Part shown: piece by piece, positions 53,933-63,557 of the stretch
How the letters are laid out: each line of letters starts with the position of its first letter
Position numbering within the stretch: the first letter of the stretch is position 1
From: Candidatus Dechloromonas phosphorivorans
GTDB lineage: Bacteria; Pseudomonadota; Gammaproteobacteria; Burkholderiales; Rhodocyclaceae
Length of the DNA stretch: 64,000 nt
Direction of reading: 5' to 3'
Assembly (NCBI GenBank): GCA_016721185.1
Contig: JADKIP010000002.1
Span: 32,908 to 96,907, forward strand
Notes under the pieces: model-generated
What the model was told of the DNA's origin: nothing
Seen by the model: the letters and a program-made list of their open reading frames with translations, nothing else
The model's database searches: none
Program-made: the position numbers and the translations under genes

Positions 53933-54424
53933 GGCTGGCTTGGGGAAAAGTGGCTAGCGATGAAGTGTTCTGAGTGCATGAATAGATCCTACTGAGGGCT
54001 ACAGGTAAAAGAAACAGCGACCAAGGCATCGCGCATGGGTGGATTATCCCGCATTAGCCAAGCGCTGATTTAATCCTTTTTGCTATGGCGCTTCGGACTT
54101 GAAACCGCCCGGGTTCGCTTGAACCGTCATCGGCGGAAAATCCGGGGTATTTTCATTGATGGAAATTCGCTTAAAAACCGGGTTGACCGCAGCAATGCGT
54201 TTTGCGGCTGAATTGAGGGCGAATGTCTTGTGCGAAGGTCCGCATAATCCCGCTCCCCGACCGCTCAGGCAGGCAAACAAAGGAAGCGGGTTAGAATTCT
54301 TAGCTATGCCGCTCGTTGCCACCCTAACCACCACCCTAAACCCGCCCCCTGTTTTCTTGCGACTGACGCCCTCCGCCTTGATGCCGGGCCTTGTGGACAC
54401 TGCCCATTGCACGGCCGGCCAAAA
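53933..54424. other. Intergenic region without recognisable gene
   Basis: This 492-base divergent gap separates the RIO kinase and the BNR-repeat gene. Short open frames on both strands show no coding pattern. It holds one copy of the recurrent motif TGCGGTCAAC (54182-54191, minus) and presumably both promoters. Confidence 0.6.
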
Positions 54425-55558
54425 ATGATCCAATTACCCAAAACCTTGCCGCGCTGGCTCTCGGCCATGCTGTTCATCATCGCTTTGGGCGCGGCTTTCT
54501 GGCGCGCCCCTACGCCGACCGCCCCGGCCTTTGTGCCACCGCCGGTAGCTACGCCATCGACCCTGGCCGCCAGTTTCACCAGCGAAACGCTGCCCAAAGT
54601 CGCCGAATGGGCGCAGGCGGCGGGCTTGACTCAACTCCCGGATGGCCGCCTTGCTGCCGCCTGGCTCGCCGGTAGCGAGGCTGGCAATGAGGACTGCAGC
54701 ATCTGGTTCAGCACACTGGGCAAGGACGGCTGGCGCAAGCCGCTACCCATTGCCAACCGCTCAAGCACGGCCGGCGGCACCTTCGCCCATGTTCGCCGGA
54801 TCGGCAATCCGGTGCTCTACGCCGAGGGTAGTTGGCTTCATCTTTGGTACGCCAGCATGGGCATCGGCGGCGCGGCGAGCAGCACGCTGAACCACAGTTT
54901 TTCGACCGATGGCGGCAAGAGCTGGATGAAACCCAGCCGCCTGCAGACTTCCCCTTTTGCCAACATCAGTACGCTGGCCAGCGCACCGCCGCATCCCCTG
55001 GCGGATGGCGGGCTGGGGCTGCCGATTCATCACCAGTTCATCGCCACGCAAGGCGAGTGGCTGCGCCTGTCGGCCACCGGAAAGGTGCTCGACAAAGTGC
55101 GGCTATCCCATGCGGTGCCGACCCGCCAACCGGCGGTCGTTGCGCTCGACGCCCGGCGCGCCTTGGCGGTGCTGCCCGACGCGGGGCCAGCACCGGGCAA
55201 GGTGCAGATTGCGACAACCCGCGATGGCGGATTGCGCTGGCAAGCGGGTGAAGCGCTGCCCGTCAGCAACCCGGATTCGCCGGTCGCACTGCTTCGCCTG
55301 AAAAGCGGCCGGCTGTTGCTCGCCGGCAATCCGGCCAGTGGCAGGGGAAGCTTGTCATTGTGGCTTTCGCCCGACGAGGGCAAAACCTGGCAACCCAGCC
55401 GCACCGTTGAAACGGCCGCTGACGGCGGCGCCGACTTTAGCCACCCGACGCTGCTGCTAAGCAGCGATGGCCGGATTCACCTGGCCTACACCTGGCGCAG
55501 CCAGCAGATCAAACACGCCGTTTTCAGTGAAGCCTGGCTGGACGGAGGCCAACCATGA
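54425..55558 (+). CDS. Exported BNR/Asp-box repeat protein (sialidase-like fold)
   Basis: The start at 54425 (MIQLPKTLPRW) gives an N-terminal membrane anchor or signal (LSAMLFIIALGAAFW). The rest is a predicted six-bladed propeller with Asp-boxes STDGGKSW near residue 160, TRDGGLRW near 275 and SPDEGKTW near 325. The fold is that of sialidases, and the protein is usually annotated so, but a full catalytic set (Arg triad, Tyr/Glu pair) was not confirmed, so a carbohydrate-binding role is equally possible. The next gene overlaps its stop by four bases. Confidence 0.8.
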   Translation: MIQLPKTLPRWLSAMLFIIALGAAFWRAPTPTAPAFVPPPVATPSTLAASFTSETLPKVAEWAQAAGLTQLPDGRLAAAWLAGSEAGNEDCSIWFSTLGKDGWRKPLPIANRSSTAGGTFAHVRRIGNPVLYAEGSWLHLWYASMGIGGAASSTLNHSFSTDGGKSWMKPSRLQTSPFANISTLASAPPHPLADGGLGLPIHHQFIATQGEWLRLSATGKVLDKVRLSHAVPTRQPAVVALDARRALAVLPDAGPAPGKVQIATTRDGGLRWQAGEALPVSNPDSPVALLRLKSGRLLLAGNPASGRGSLSLWLSPDEGKTWQPSRTVETAADGGADFSHPTLLLSSDGRIHLAYTWRSQQIKHAVFSEAWLDGGQP

Positions 55559-56103
55559 ACGCCGTTGCCGCCTACGGTCTACTCGCCCACGGCTTGATTT
55601 TTGGCGCGCTGGTAGCACTTTTGCCACTTGGCGGATTACGCCAGCGCGCAGCCCTGACCGCCACTGCCCTTGCCCTGATCGCCGGTATCGCACCGGTCAT
55701 GCATGGCACTTTCGGCACGCCATCGCTGACGCTGCTCCAGTTGGCGCTCCTGCATCTGGCCAACCGGGCACCCTCACCGCTCACCTACCGACCGGCACTC
55801 GGCCTGTTGATTTTTGCGCTGCTGTTTTACCCAGCCGCACTCGGCTGGGGCGCCTTCGATCCTTACGCCCTCGGTTACCAGCCGTGGCCGCTGCTCGCTG
55901 CCCTGGTGCCGCTGGCCGGCGTCCTGTGGTGGCAGCGCCAGGATGTCTGGCTGATCATGCTCGCAGTCAATCTCGCGGCTTACGCCACCGGGGCTTTTGC
56001 CAATCTTTGGGATGTGCTGTTCGACCCGCTGCTGGTCCTGCTGGCGCTGATCATTGTCGGGCGCCGAGTGGTGACGCGCCTTATCGCGTCAAGGATTCGC
56101 TGA
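55555..56103 (+). CDS. Small polytopic membrane protein of unknown function
   Basis: The 182-residue protein has about six hydrophobic helices, short loops and no recognised motif. Its ATG overlaps the BNR-gene stop (ATGA), so the pair is translated together and probably works together at the cell envelope. Its 3' end overlaps the reconstructed end of the convergent tandem-receiver gene by about 23 bases. Confidence 0.75.
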   Translation: MNAVAAYGLLAHGLIFGALVALLPLGGLRQRAALTATALALIAGIAPVMHGTFGTPSLTLLQLALLHLANRAPSPLTYRPALGLLIFALLFYPAALGWGAFDPYALGYQPWPLLAALVPLAGVLWWQRQDVWLIMLAVNLAAYATGAFANLWDVLFDPLLVLLALIIVGRRVVTRLIASRIR

Positions 56104-56883
56104 TCAGCTTGCGGATCGTGCCGGCCTCGAAGGTTTGTCGCAAATCGCCGAAACTCCAGCCCGCTCGACCGCAGCCAAGCGACCCATATTCTGCTCGCTG
56201 GTCACCATCAGCACCGGCACGCTGCTCTGCCAGCTTTGCGTCCGGATATATTCGGTCAGTTCGCGTCCGTCCATCTCCGGCATGTTGTAGTCGGTAATCA
56301 CCAGATCAACCGTCGTGTCCTGCAACAAGCCGACCGCCTCCTTGCCATTAAAGGCCTCGACAATCCGCTCAATACCCAGTTCCTTCAGCAAACGGCGCAG
56401 GTGGTTAAGCGAGGCGACGCTATCGTCCACCAGCAGCACGCGCAGATCGCCAATTTCCGCCAGATCAACGTCTTCCGGCGGGTTCAGATAATCCGCTGCA
56501 GCGTAAAGCGCGCGGGAGAGTTGTTGCTCATTGAAAGGCTTGGCGACGATACTGCAAGCGCCCGACTGACGCACCGGCTCAAGCACCTGTGGCCGCGTTT
56601 CGCTGGAAACCAGAATGAAGGGTATCGCCTCCAGCGCCGCATCTTCACGCATTATGGTCACCAGTTCGGTGCCCAGCATGTCCGGCAAATAAAGGCTGCT
56701 GATCACGACCAAACCGGAGCAAGCGACTTCAGCCATCGCCGCCAGCGCGGCATCGCCTCTTTCCAGCACCCTGACCTGGCCGACGCCCTGATGCTGCAAC
56801 ATGCGGCTGACCAGCCCGGCCTGCATGTGGGAAGGTTCAACGAGAAGAACCGAGAGATCAGCCAGGGTAGTGGTCAAGGCCAT
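56081..56883 (-). CDS. Tandem receiver-domain response regulator (frameshift near 56134)
   Basis: Two CheY-like domains follow each other. The second is complete (LLVDDS, phospho-acceptor in VITDYNMPEMDG, ICDKPFEAG). The first is degenerate: its early acidic pair reads LLVEPS and the acceptor site has SLYLPDM. Near 56134 the run AAACCTTCGAG lacks one base; the correct frame ends KPFEAGTIRKLISESLTR at 56081 instead of 56104. No output domain is present. It is divergent from the HD-GYP/EAL pair and may steer it by protein contact. Confidence 0.85.
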
Positions 56884-57367
56884 TTACTTACTCCGAAAAG
56901 AGGCTCGAAAAGGGGCAGTAACAGAAGCAAAAATTCGCCACACTATAGCAGCGCTTTGCTGGGTGGAAAATACGCCGCGGTCAATACCCACAAACCGGGG
57001 AATAGCCTCGGCAGCCGCAGAAAGTCTAGTCTTTTGGAATATAGCAATCGATCGAATGTGGCTCGCCAATCCAAGGTGGAGCAAGTTTTTAGCCTTGATG
57101 AACAGGATTCTCGAGTGACGATTAGCTCAGTATCGGCATCCATCGAGTCAATTTTGTCCGAGACAATCTGACTCATGCCCTGCTACAGGCAGATCATGCG
57201 CTCTATACTGCAACTTGAGCCGGACAGATCGGGAAAGGCAGTCTGAATTTTGGCCAATTTAATCTGTACACCGTAGTAGTCACGCCAGAAAAGCCCGCGC
57301 CCCCTGCCCGCCCAATCGCCCTGCATTGTTTGCAAGGCAAAGCTGTAAAAGATGCTGGAACCTATTG
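56884..57367. other. Intergenic region without recognisable gene
   Basis: A 484-base divergent gap between the tandem-receiver and HD-GYP genes. Short frames on both strands lack conserved features. Promoters are expected but not clear. Confidence 0.55.
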
Positions 57368-58684
57368 ATGCCTCATAAAATATCGCTGCCGACGCCAGAT
57401 CTGAAAATTGGCATGTTCGTCAGTGACCTTGATCGACCGTGGATCGAAACGCCGTTTCTCCTTCAAGGTTTCCTGATCGAAACCGATGCGGAGATCGCTA
57501 CCCTGCAGCGATATTGCCGCTTGGTCACGGTTGACCGTAGCCGTTCAGTCGGCGAAGCCTATAGTGCGCGCAGCAATAGCAAGGATGTCCGGCCGCCACC
57601 ACCAAAACCCGCCGCCCAGCGTCCCAGCGAGGCGCCACCGAACGATTTTGTTGCGATCTGTCGTCAACTGCGTCGCGAGCCGGTCAGCCGGCGCTACGCC
57701 ACCGAGCCGCCGCTTGACCCGAACACCCGGCAAAGCCGCCTGGAGGCCGAGCTGCTCTATTCGGCCCCGATCATTGATGATCTCAAGAAAACGCTAGGTT
57801 CGGTCCATGACGCCATAGCCAAGCTACAAAGTGCGTCCATCAACGAAGTCGGTGCCCAAGTTGCCGAACTGGCCCGGGGCGTCGAGCGCAACCCGGATGC
57901 CATGATCTGGCTGGCGCGACTGCGCTCCACTGACCAGTATTCCTACGACCATGCGGTCGATGTTTCCGTGCATCTGATGGTTTTTGGCCGTTACCTCGGC
58001 ATGCCCACCGCAGGCATCGAGCAGATCGGCCTTGCTGGCCTGATGCAGGACGTCGGCAAGATTCATATCCCCAGCGAAATTCTCAACAAGACCACTCCTT
58101 TGAGCGATGAGGAATACACGCTAATTCAATCGCACGTGGCCAGTTCGATTGAAATGTTGCTCGGCCATCGCGACTTCCCGACCAGTGTCCTCGAAATCGT
58201 CGCCAGCCACCATGAACGAGCCGATGGCAGCGGCTACCCGCGGCGGCTGAAAGGCGAGCGCATTTGTTTTCATGGCGAATTAGCCGGCCTGGTGGACAGC
58301 TACTGCGCAATGACGCGCGAACGCGCTTACGGGCCAGCCATTTCATCGCAAAAAGCCCTTGAATCGCTGATCCAGATGCGCGGCACCAAGTTTCGCGAGC
58401 CCGTCGTCGACCAGTTTATCCAGTGCATTGGCCTCTATCCGATCGGCAGCCTGGTCGAATTGAATACCGGTGAAGTGGCCGTCGTCATTCAGCAAAACCA
58501 GGTACGCCGCCTCAAGCCGCGCGTCATCATCCTGCTGGCCCCGGACAAAAGCGTTGAACGCCATCCGATCACACTTGACCTGATGCTCGACCCACCCACC
58601 CCCAATGGTCCGCCCTATCGCATCATCAAGGCATTGCCCGCCAACGCCTGCGGTATCGACCCCGCCGAGTTTTATCTGAGCTGA
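57368..58684 (+). CDS. HD-GYP domain protein (DUF3391 + HD-GYP) with Gln in place of the HD histidine
   Basis: The start at 57368 (MPHKISLPTPDLKIGM) opens a DUF3391 domain (residues 1-110), followed by HD-GYP. The GYP loop HHERADGSGYP is complete, but the metal-binding HD pair reads MQDVGKIHIP, Gln instead of His, so activity on c-di-GMP may be changed or lost. DUF3391-type members often show such changes. An EAL-domain gene starts two bases after its stop, so the two phosphodiesterase types are co-translated. Confidence 0.9.
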   Translation: MPHKISLPTPDLKIGMFVSDLDRPWIETPFLLQGFLIETDAEIATLQRYCRLVTVDRSRSVGEAYSARSNSKDVRPPPPKPAAQRPSEAPPNDFVAICRQLRREPVSRRYATEPPLDPNTRQSRLEAELLYSAPIIDDLKKTLGSVHDAIAKLQSASINEVGAQVAELARGVERNPDAMIWLARLRSTDQYSYDHAVDVSVHLMVFGRYLGMPTAGIEQIGLAGLMQDVGKIHIPSEILNKTTPLSDEEYTLIQSHVASSIEMLLGHRDFPTSVLEIVASHHERADGSGYPRRLKGERICFHGELAGLVDSYCAMTRERAYGPAISSQKALESLIQMRGTKFREPVVDQFIQCIGLYPIGSLVELNTGEVAVVIQQNQVRRLKPRVIILLAPDKSVERHPITLDLMLDPPTPNGPPYRIIKALPANACGIDPAEFYLS

Positions 58685-58685
58685 C

Positions 58686-60005
58686 ATGCCAGGAACACAC
58701 TACGTTTCCCGCCAGAGCGACCGGATCGATCAGGTCACCGGCCTGCCGCGGATGCCAACCGCCCTGGCCGAGCTTTCCGGCCTGATCCGCGAAAACCAGC
58801 CGGATCGCCAGCTCGGCATCATTTCGCTCGCCGTCGTAACAGATCCGCTGCTCTTCCGGCAATCTGCCGATGCTCTGCGGCGGATTCGCCTGGAAATCTC
58901 GCAGCAGATTGGCCAGCTGCTTCGTCCCCAGGACCGCATTTACGCCATCAGTTCGCGCGAGTGGGTGATTACGCTGCCCAACCTGCTCAGCAGCGCCGTA
59001 CTCATGCTGGCGATGATTCGCCTGCGTGATGGCCTCGCCGCGCTCCCCGGCCGGGTCGACAATCCCCACTTTCAGCCGCGAATCGCTTTCGGTTCGGCGC
59101 AATGGCCCGATGACAGCAGCGACCCGCTTTTTCTGCTGCAATCAGCGCGCATCGCCCGACTGATCGCCGAGCAGGGCGGCGCCGATATACAAACCTACAA
59201 CCCGGCCATGGAAAGCACCGGCAATGAGGAACATGGCCTGCTCGACGAGCTACGCCAGGCCCTCAACAACAACCAAGGTCTTGCCCTGTATCTGCAGCCA
59301 CAAATCAATATTGCCAACGGCCAATGCACCGGCGCCGAAGCGCTATTGCGCTGGCAGCGCAGCAGCGGCGAATGGATTGCCCCGCCGCGCATTCTCGACG
59401 CCATCGACCGTCTCGGTATGCGCCAGACCTTCAACCGCTGGCTGCTGCACCAGGCAACCCAGATTCAATTGCAACTGGCCGAACAAGGGATCGACATCGT
59501 GCTATCGATCAACCTGTCGGCCAATGACCTGCTCGACATCGAACTCCCTGACATGATCGGTCAGGTGCTCGCCACCTGGGATATCGCCCCCGACCGCATC
59601 CTGCTCGAAATCACTGAAACCATCATGGTCGACGAGAGCTGGCAGGTGCTGGATGTCCTGAACCGCATGCGAAAACTCGGCCTCCACCTGTCGATTGACG
59701 ACTTCGGCACCGGCTATGCCGGCCTGAGCTATCTCCAGCGGCTACCGGTTCAGGAAGTCAAAATTGACCAGATGTTTGTCCGCCAGGCAGCCGAATCAGA
59801 AAAGGCACGGGAAATCATCACCTCGATCATCCAACTCGCGACAAAACTCAACATGAGCGTCATTGCAGAAGGGGTCGAAACCACCGAAATTCTCGGCATT
59901 CTGTCCGCGCTCGGCTGCCGCTTTGCTCAGGGATACCTCTTCTCGAAAGCCTTGCCAATGCCCGCGTTCATTGACTGGTGGCAAGAAAACCAGACCCCCG
60001 CTTAA
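58686..60005 (+). CDS. EAL-domain c-di-GMP phosphodiesterase with degenerate GGDEF
   Basis: Residues 20-165 resemble a GGDEF domain without the catalytic GGDEF motif. Residues 190-435 form an EAL domain with the active-site set GAEALLRW, NLSANDL, EITET, IDDFGTGYAGLSYL, KIDQMFV and AEGVET, so hydrolysis of c-di-GMP is expected. It follows the HD-GYP gene by two bases. Confidence 0.93.
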   Translation: MPGTHYVSRQSDRIDQVTGLPRMPTALAELSGLIRENQPDRQLGIISLAVVTDPLLFRQSADALRRIRLEISQQIGQLLRPQDRIYAISSREWVITLPNLLSSAVLMLAMIRLRDGLAALPGRVDNPHFQPRIAFGSAQWPDDSSDPLFLLQSARIARLIAEQGGADIQTYNPAMESTGNEEHGLLDELRQALNNNQGLALYLQPQINIANGQCTGAEALLRWQRSSGEWIAPPRILDAIDRLGMRQTFNRWLLHQATQIQLQLAEQGIDIVLSINLSANDLLDIELPDMIGQVLATWDIAPDRILLEITETIMVDESWQVLDVLNRMRKLGLHLSIDDFGTGYAGLSYLQRLPVQEVKIDQMFVRQAAESEKAREIITSIIQLATKLNMSVIAEGVETTEILGILSALGCRFAQGYLFSKALPMPAFIDWWQENQTPA

Positions 60006-60073
60006 CCAAGAACCCACCACCGGCGGCAGCCTGAATGGCGCCCCCGGTGCAGCCCCAACGTTTCTGGAATCCC

Positions 60074-60685
60074 ATGCCCCACCTGACCGAAGTCATCAAC
60101 CCAATAACCGACTCAGCCGAGCTTGCGGCAATCGTCGCCGCCACGCAATGCTGGCTGGAGCGCGCCGTTATCGGCCTCAACCTCTGCCCGTTTGCCAAAG
60201 CCGTGCACGTCAAAAAGCAGATCCGCTACGCCGTCAGCGCGGCGCAAACGGCCGACGAATTGCTCGCCGAACTGGAACACGAGCTGCAACTACTCGCCGA
60301 AACGCCCCCGGACGTCCTCGATACGACACTGCTGATTCATCCGCGCGTCATGGGCGACTTTCTCGATTTCCATTTTTTTGTCGCCGAAGCCAATGCCAAG
60401 ATCCGCAACCTGGGCTTCGCTGGCATTTTCCAGATCGCCGACCTGCATCCGCAGTACGAATTCGCCGGCAGTGATGCCGACGATATCGACAATTTCTCCA
60501 ACCGCGCGCCCTACCCCACCCTGCATCTTTTACGTGAAGCAAGCATCGACCGCGCCGTGGCGGCCTTTCCGGATGCGGCAGAAATTTTCGAGCGCAATAT
60601 CGAAACCTTGCAGGAACTCGGCCACGAAGGCTGGCGCCAGTTATGGCTCGGCGCACCGGAAAAGATCAAAACAGCCGACAAGTGA
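60074..60685 (+). CDS. DUF1415 protein
   Basis: The start at 60074 (MPHLTEVINP) has GGAA close upstream; the frame is open earlier inside the EAL gene end. The 203-residue protein shows the DUF1415 pattern: RAVIGLNLCPFAKAV near residue 30 and HPQYEFAG near 135, then NRAPYPTLHLLRE. Its function is unknown. It lies 68 bases after the EAL gene on the same strand. Confidence 0.88.
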   Translation: MPHLTEVINPITDSAELAAIVAATQCWLERAVIGLNLCPFAKAVHVKKQIRYAVSAAQTADELLAELEHELQLLAETPPDVLDTTLLIHPRVMGDFLDFHFFVAEANAKIRNLGFAGIFQIADLHPQYEFAGSDADDIDNFSNRAPYPTLHLLREASIDRAVAAFPDAAEIFERNIETLQELGHEGWRQLWLGAPEKIKTADK

Positions 60686-61262
60686 GGCTGAATAATCCGG
60701 GGAAACTTGGCTGAACCGCAGCAATTGGGAAACACAGACGGAAAACAAGGGTTTTGGCGGATGGCTGGACTCTCCAAGGCCTGAGTGCAGCCTGTTGAGC
60801 ACGCTGCTACTCCCAAGCCCTTCTCTGCGTCTCTGCGCTGAGGTTTTTAGCCAGGTTTAATGATTGCTGCGGTCGACGGCCTTTTTCAGCCAATTTTCCC
60901 ATTGTCGATCGCGCAGAAAGCCTTTAACTGAAGTTTAGAGAATGGCACTTGCGGTGCCGCAGGCATCGCACAGCCGAGATAAATACTTTCTGAAAGGTGA
61001 AAAAAACTTGAAATGGCGTTCGGTTTGCGTGGCGATCAATGAAGGATATTTTCGGCTCACAGATTTCGCCTCATGTCTCTCACCTCTACAGTGCGCTTGC
61101 CGCTCTCGCAATCGATTTCCTATCTCCTGGTGGCCTTACAGCCACGCACCCGGCGAACCTTTGTCGAACGCTTGATCGGGTGCATGCTCAATCAACGATG
61201 ATTGTGATAACTTCAATCCAGCACGAGCGAATATTGTTCGGTGATTGTCTTAACGAACCATC
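60686..61262. other. Intergenic region with possible transposase remnant
   Basis: A 577-base gap. It holds a copy of a variant motif TGCGGTCGAC (60868-60877) and a short frame (61073-61201) listed separately. No other feature is supported. Confidence 0.55.
61073..61201 (+). pseudogene. Possible N-terminal remnant of a DDE transposase
   Basis: A 42-codon frame reads MSLTSTVRLPLSQSISYLL and then QPRTRRTFVERLIGCMLN before a stop. This resembles the start of IS4/IS701-type transposases (RTWLTFVELLIGAML). No terminal repeats were found, and the match is from memory of the family only. Confidence 0.3.
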
Positions 61263-63090
61263 ATGGTCAAAAAACAAGTTACCTCGCTGTTCCTAAAATT
61301 CTTCCTGCCCCTCGCCACACTGCTGGTTTTTGGGCTGACGATGTTCGGCCAAACCCAGATTCAGAGTGAACTGACGCGCCTGAAAAGTCAGGAAACACTT
61401 AACGTTGGGCTGGGTGCCGGTACGCTGACCGGCCAGATCGAAAGCATCAGCCGCGACTTGGCCTTTCTTTCCTCGCACAGCGCCTTGCGCCGGGCGATCA
61501 ACAACCCCTCCACCGAAAACGTGGCGCATCTGGCTGGCGACTTTGCTAATTTTTCGCGCAGCAAAGGCATTTACGACCAATTACGCTGGCTCGATGAAAC
61601 AGGGATGGAGATCGTCCGCGTTGATTACGTCAATGGCCAGCCGGTGACTATTGCGGGCGACAAGCTGCAAAACAAGGGCAGCCGTTACTTTTTCACCGAT
61701 GCTTTCAAACTTCAGCCAGGTGAAGTATTTATTTCACCGCTGGATCTCAATATTGAACAGAACAAGATCGAGATCCCCTACAAGCCGATGATTCGCGTGG
61801 CGACCCCAGTGCTGGATGATCAGGGCAAGAAACGCGGTATCGTCATACTCAATTACTACGGGCGGGAAATGCTTCTGGCCTTTGCGACGGCGACCGCGGG
61901 TGCGGCTGATCACATCATGGTGGTCAATGGCGAGGGCTATTGGCTCAAAGGCCCGCAGCCCGATGATGAATGGGGCTTCATGTTCAAGCGTCCCGAGCTT
62001 TCGCTGGCGAGTCGTTCCGCCGCTGCCTGGCAACTCATTCGCGCCGAGGATCGCGGTCAGCAACGCATGGCCGATGGATTATGGACCTGGCAGACGATCT
62101 ACCCACTGGTTGCCGGCCAAAAATCCAGCACCGGTGCCGTCGAAGCTTTTTACTGCTGGCGATCCTCGCGTTTGGTAGCTGGAAACTGGCACAGGCTTGG
62201 GCCGCTCAGGCAGCAGCTGAGGCTGAGGTGCGGCGGATCAATGCCGGACTTGAGTTGACGGTGGCTGAGCGTACTCAGGAATTGAATCAAAAGTGCTTGA
62301 GCTTGATGATGCCAACACCGAGCTTGCGCAAAAGAACGAAGAAATGGAGAGCATGATTTACATCGCCTCGCACGATTTACCCTCGCCGCTGGTCAATATT
62401 CAGGGCTTTAGCCAGCGCCTGGAAAAGGCCAAGGGTGATATTGAAACGCGACTCGCGCAGGATGATGTGCCCGAGACTGTTCGCAGTTCGTTGGCCAAAG
62501 TCTTGGGCGAGCGGATGCCGGCAGCGCTGGGCTTTATCAAATCGAGCAGTCTCAAAATGGATGCGTTGATCAATGGCCTGCTGCGTTTGTCGCGGGCGGG
62601 TCGGGCACCACTGAGCATACAGCCGCTCGATATGAATGCCCTGTTGCATGAGATCGTCGGCACTCTGACCATTCAGACTCAGCAAGCCAGCGCAATCGTC
62701 ACTATTGGCGACTTGCCGCCCTGTCTGGCTGATTCGGCGCAGATTAACCAGGTGTTCACTAATTTGATCGACAATGCGAGTAAATATCGTGATCCAGCGC
62801 GCCCGTTGGCCATCACGGTGACCGGTGATCAGCACGGTCAACGGGTAAAGTATTACGTTGCCGATACCGGGTTGGGGATTGCCGAGGAATTCCAGCCCAA
62901 GGTTTGGCAATTATTCCATCGCCTTGACCCCAACGGTTCAATCAAAGGCGAGGGATTGGGACTGACACTGGTGCAGCGCCTGCTTGAACGTCTTCATGGT
63001 CAAATTACTTTGAAATCAACCCCAGGCGAAGGCAGTTGCTTTACTGTTGAATTGCCAGCGGGCCCTTCTTCCGGAGCCACCAAGACATGA
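61263..63090 (+). CDS. Membrane sensor histidine kinase with Cache-type sensor (two frameshifts)
   Basis: The frame from 61263 has a first membrane helix (LFLKFFLPLATLLVFGLTMF), a periplasmic Cache-like domain (residues 35-290) and breaks near 62145, where one base seems lost in GCTTTTTACTG. The next frame has the second helix (LLLAILAFGSWKL) and a coiled coil, and breaks near 62292 (AAAGTGCTT for AAGGTGCTT). The last frame has HisKA with SHDLPSPLVNIQGFS, phospho-acceptor His present but Pro instead of Arg, and HATPase_c (NLIDNASKY, DTGLGI, GEGLGLTLV) to 63090. Joined length is about 609 residues. The response-regulator gene overlaps its stop. Confidence 0.88.
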
Positions 63091-63557
63091 CAAGAAACGC
63101 CACCGTAATCAATGTGTTGATCGCCGATGATGATGACGGCCATGCCACGCTGATTCAGGAGCATCTGGAAGATTCGGGTATCGACAACCCGATTACGCGC
63201 TTTCGCGATGGTGCCGAGGCATGGGCATTTTTATCGGGCGAGGCTGGTGACGCTGGACAGCCGGTGCTCAATCCGGATCAGGCTTACTTGTTATTGCTGG
63301 ATATTCGTATGCCGCGCATGGATGGGGTTGAGGTTTTGCGCCGCATCAAGGCGCATCCGAAGCTACATGGCATGCCGGTGATCATACTGACGACGACGGA
63401 TGACCCGCGTGAAGTGGCCGAATGCTATTCACTGGGCTGTAATTCCTACATTACCAAACCGGTGAATTTTGATGACTTTAGTGAAGTCATCAAACGTCTG
63501 GGTATGTTTATTTCAGTGATCGCCATTACCCCGCCCAAGATTTGTCTGCAAAGCTGA
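63087..63557 (+). CDS. Single-domain response regulator (Rcp1/CheY type)
   Basis: The 156-residue receiver has the acidic cluster IADDDDGHA, phospho-acceptor in LLLDIRMPRMDG and Lys in YITKPVNFDDF. The long loop before the acceptor strand is typical of Rcp1-type regulators that pair with histidine kinases like the one upstream. ATGA overlap joins the two genes. Confidence 0.92.
   Translation: MTRNATVINVLIADDDDGHATLIQEHLEDSGIDNPITRFRDGAEAWAFLSGEAGDAGQPVLNPDQAYLLLLDIRMPRMDGVEVLRRIKAHPKLHGMPVIILTTTDDPREVAECYSLGCNSYITKPVNFDDFSEVIKRLGMFISVIAITPPKICLQS

Noticed and set aside
54083..54433. Short open frames in the gap before the BNR-repeat gene
   Set aside because: No ribosome site, no conserved motif, and frames occur on both strands over the same bases.
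58700..59200. Active diguanylate cyclase domain in the EAL protein
   Set aside because: The GGDEF signature and substrate residues are missing, so this part is at most a regulatory domain.
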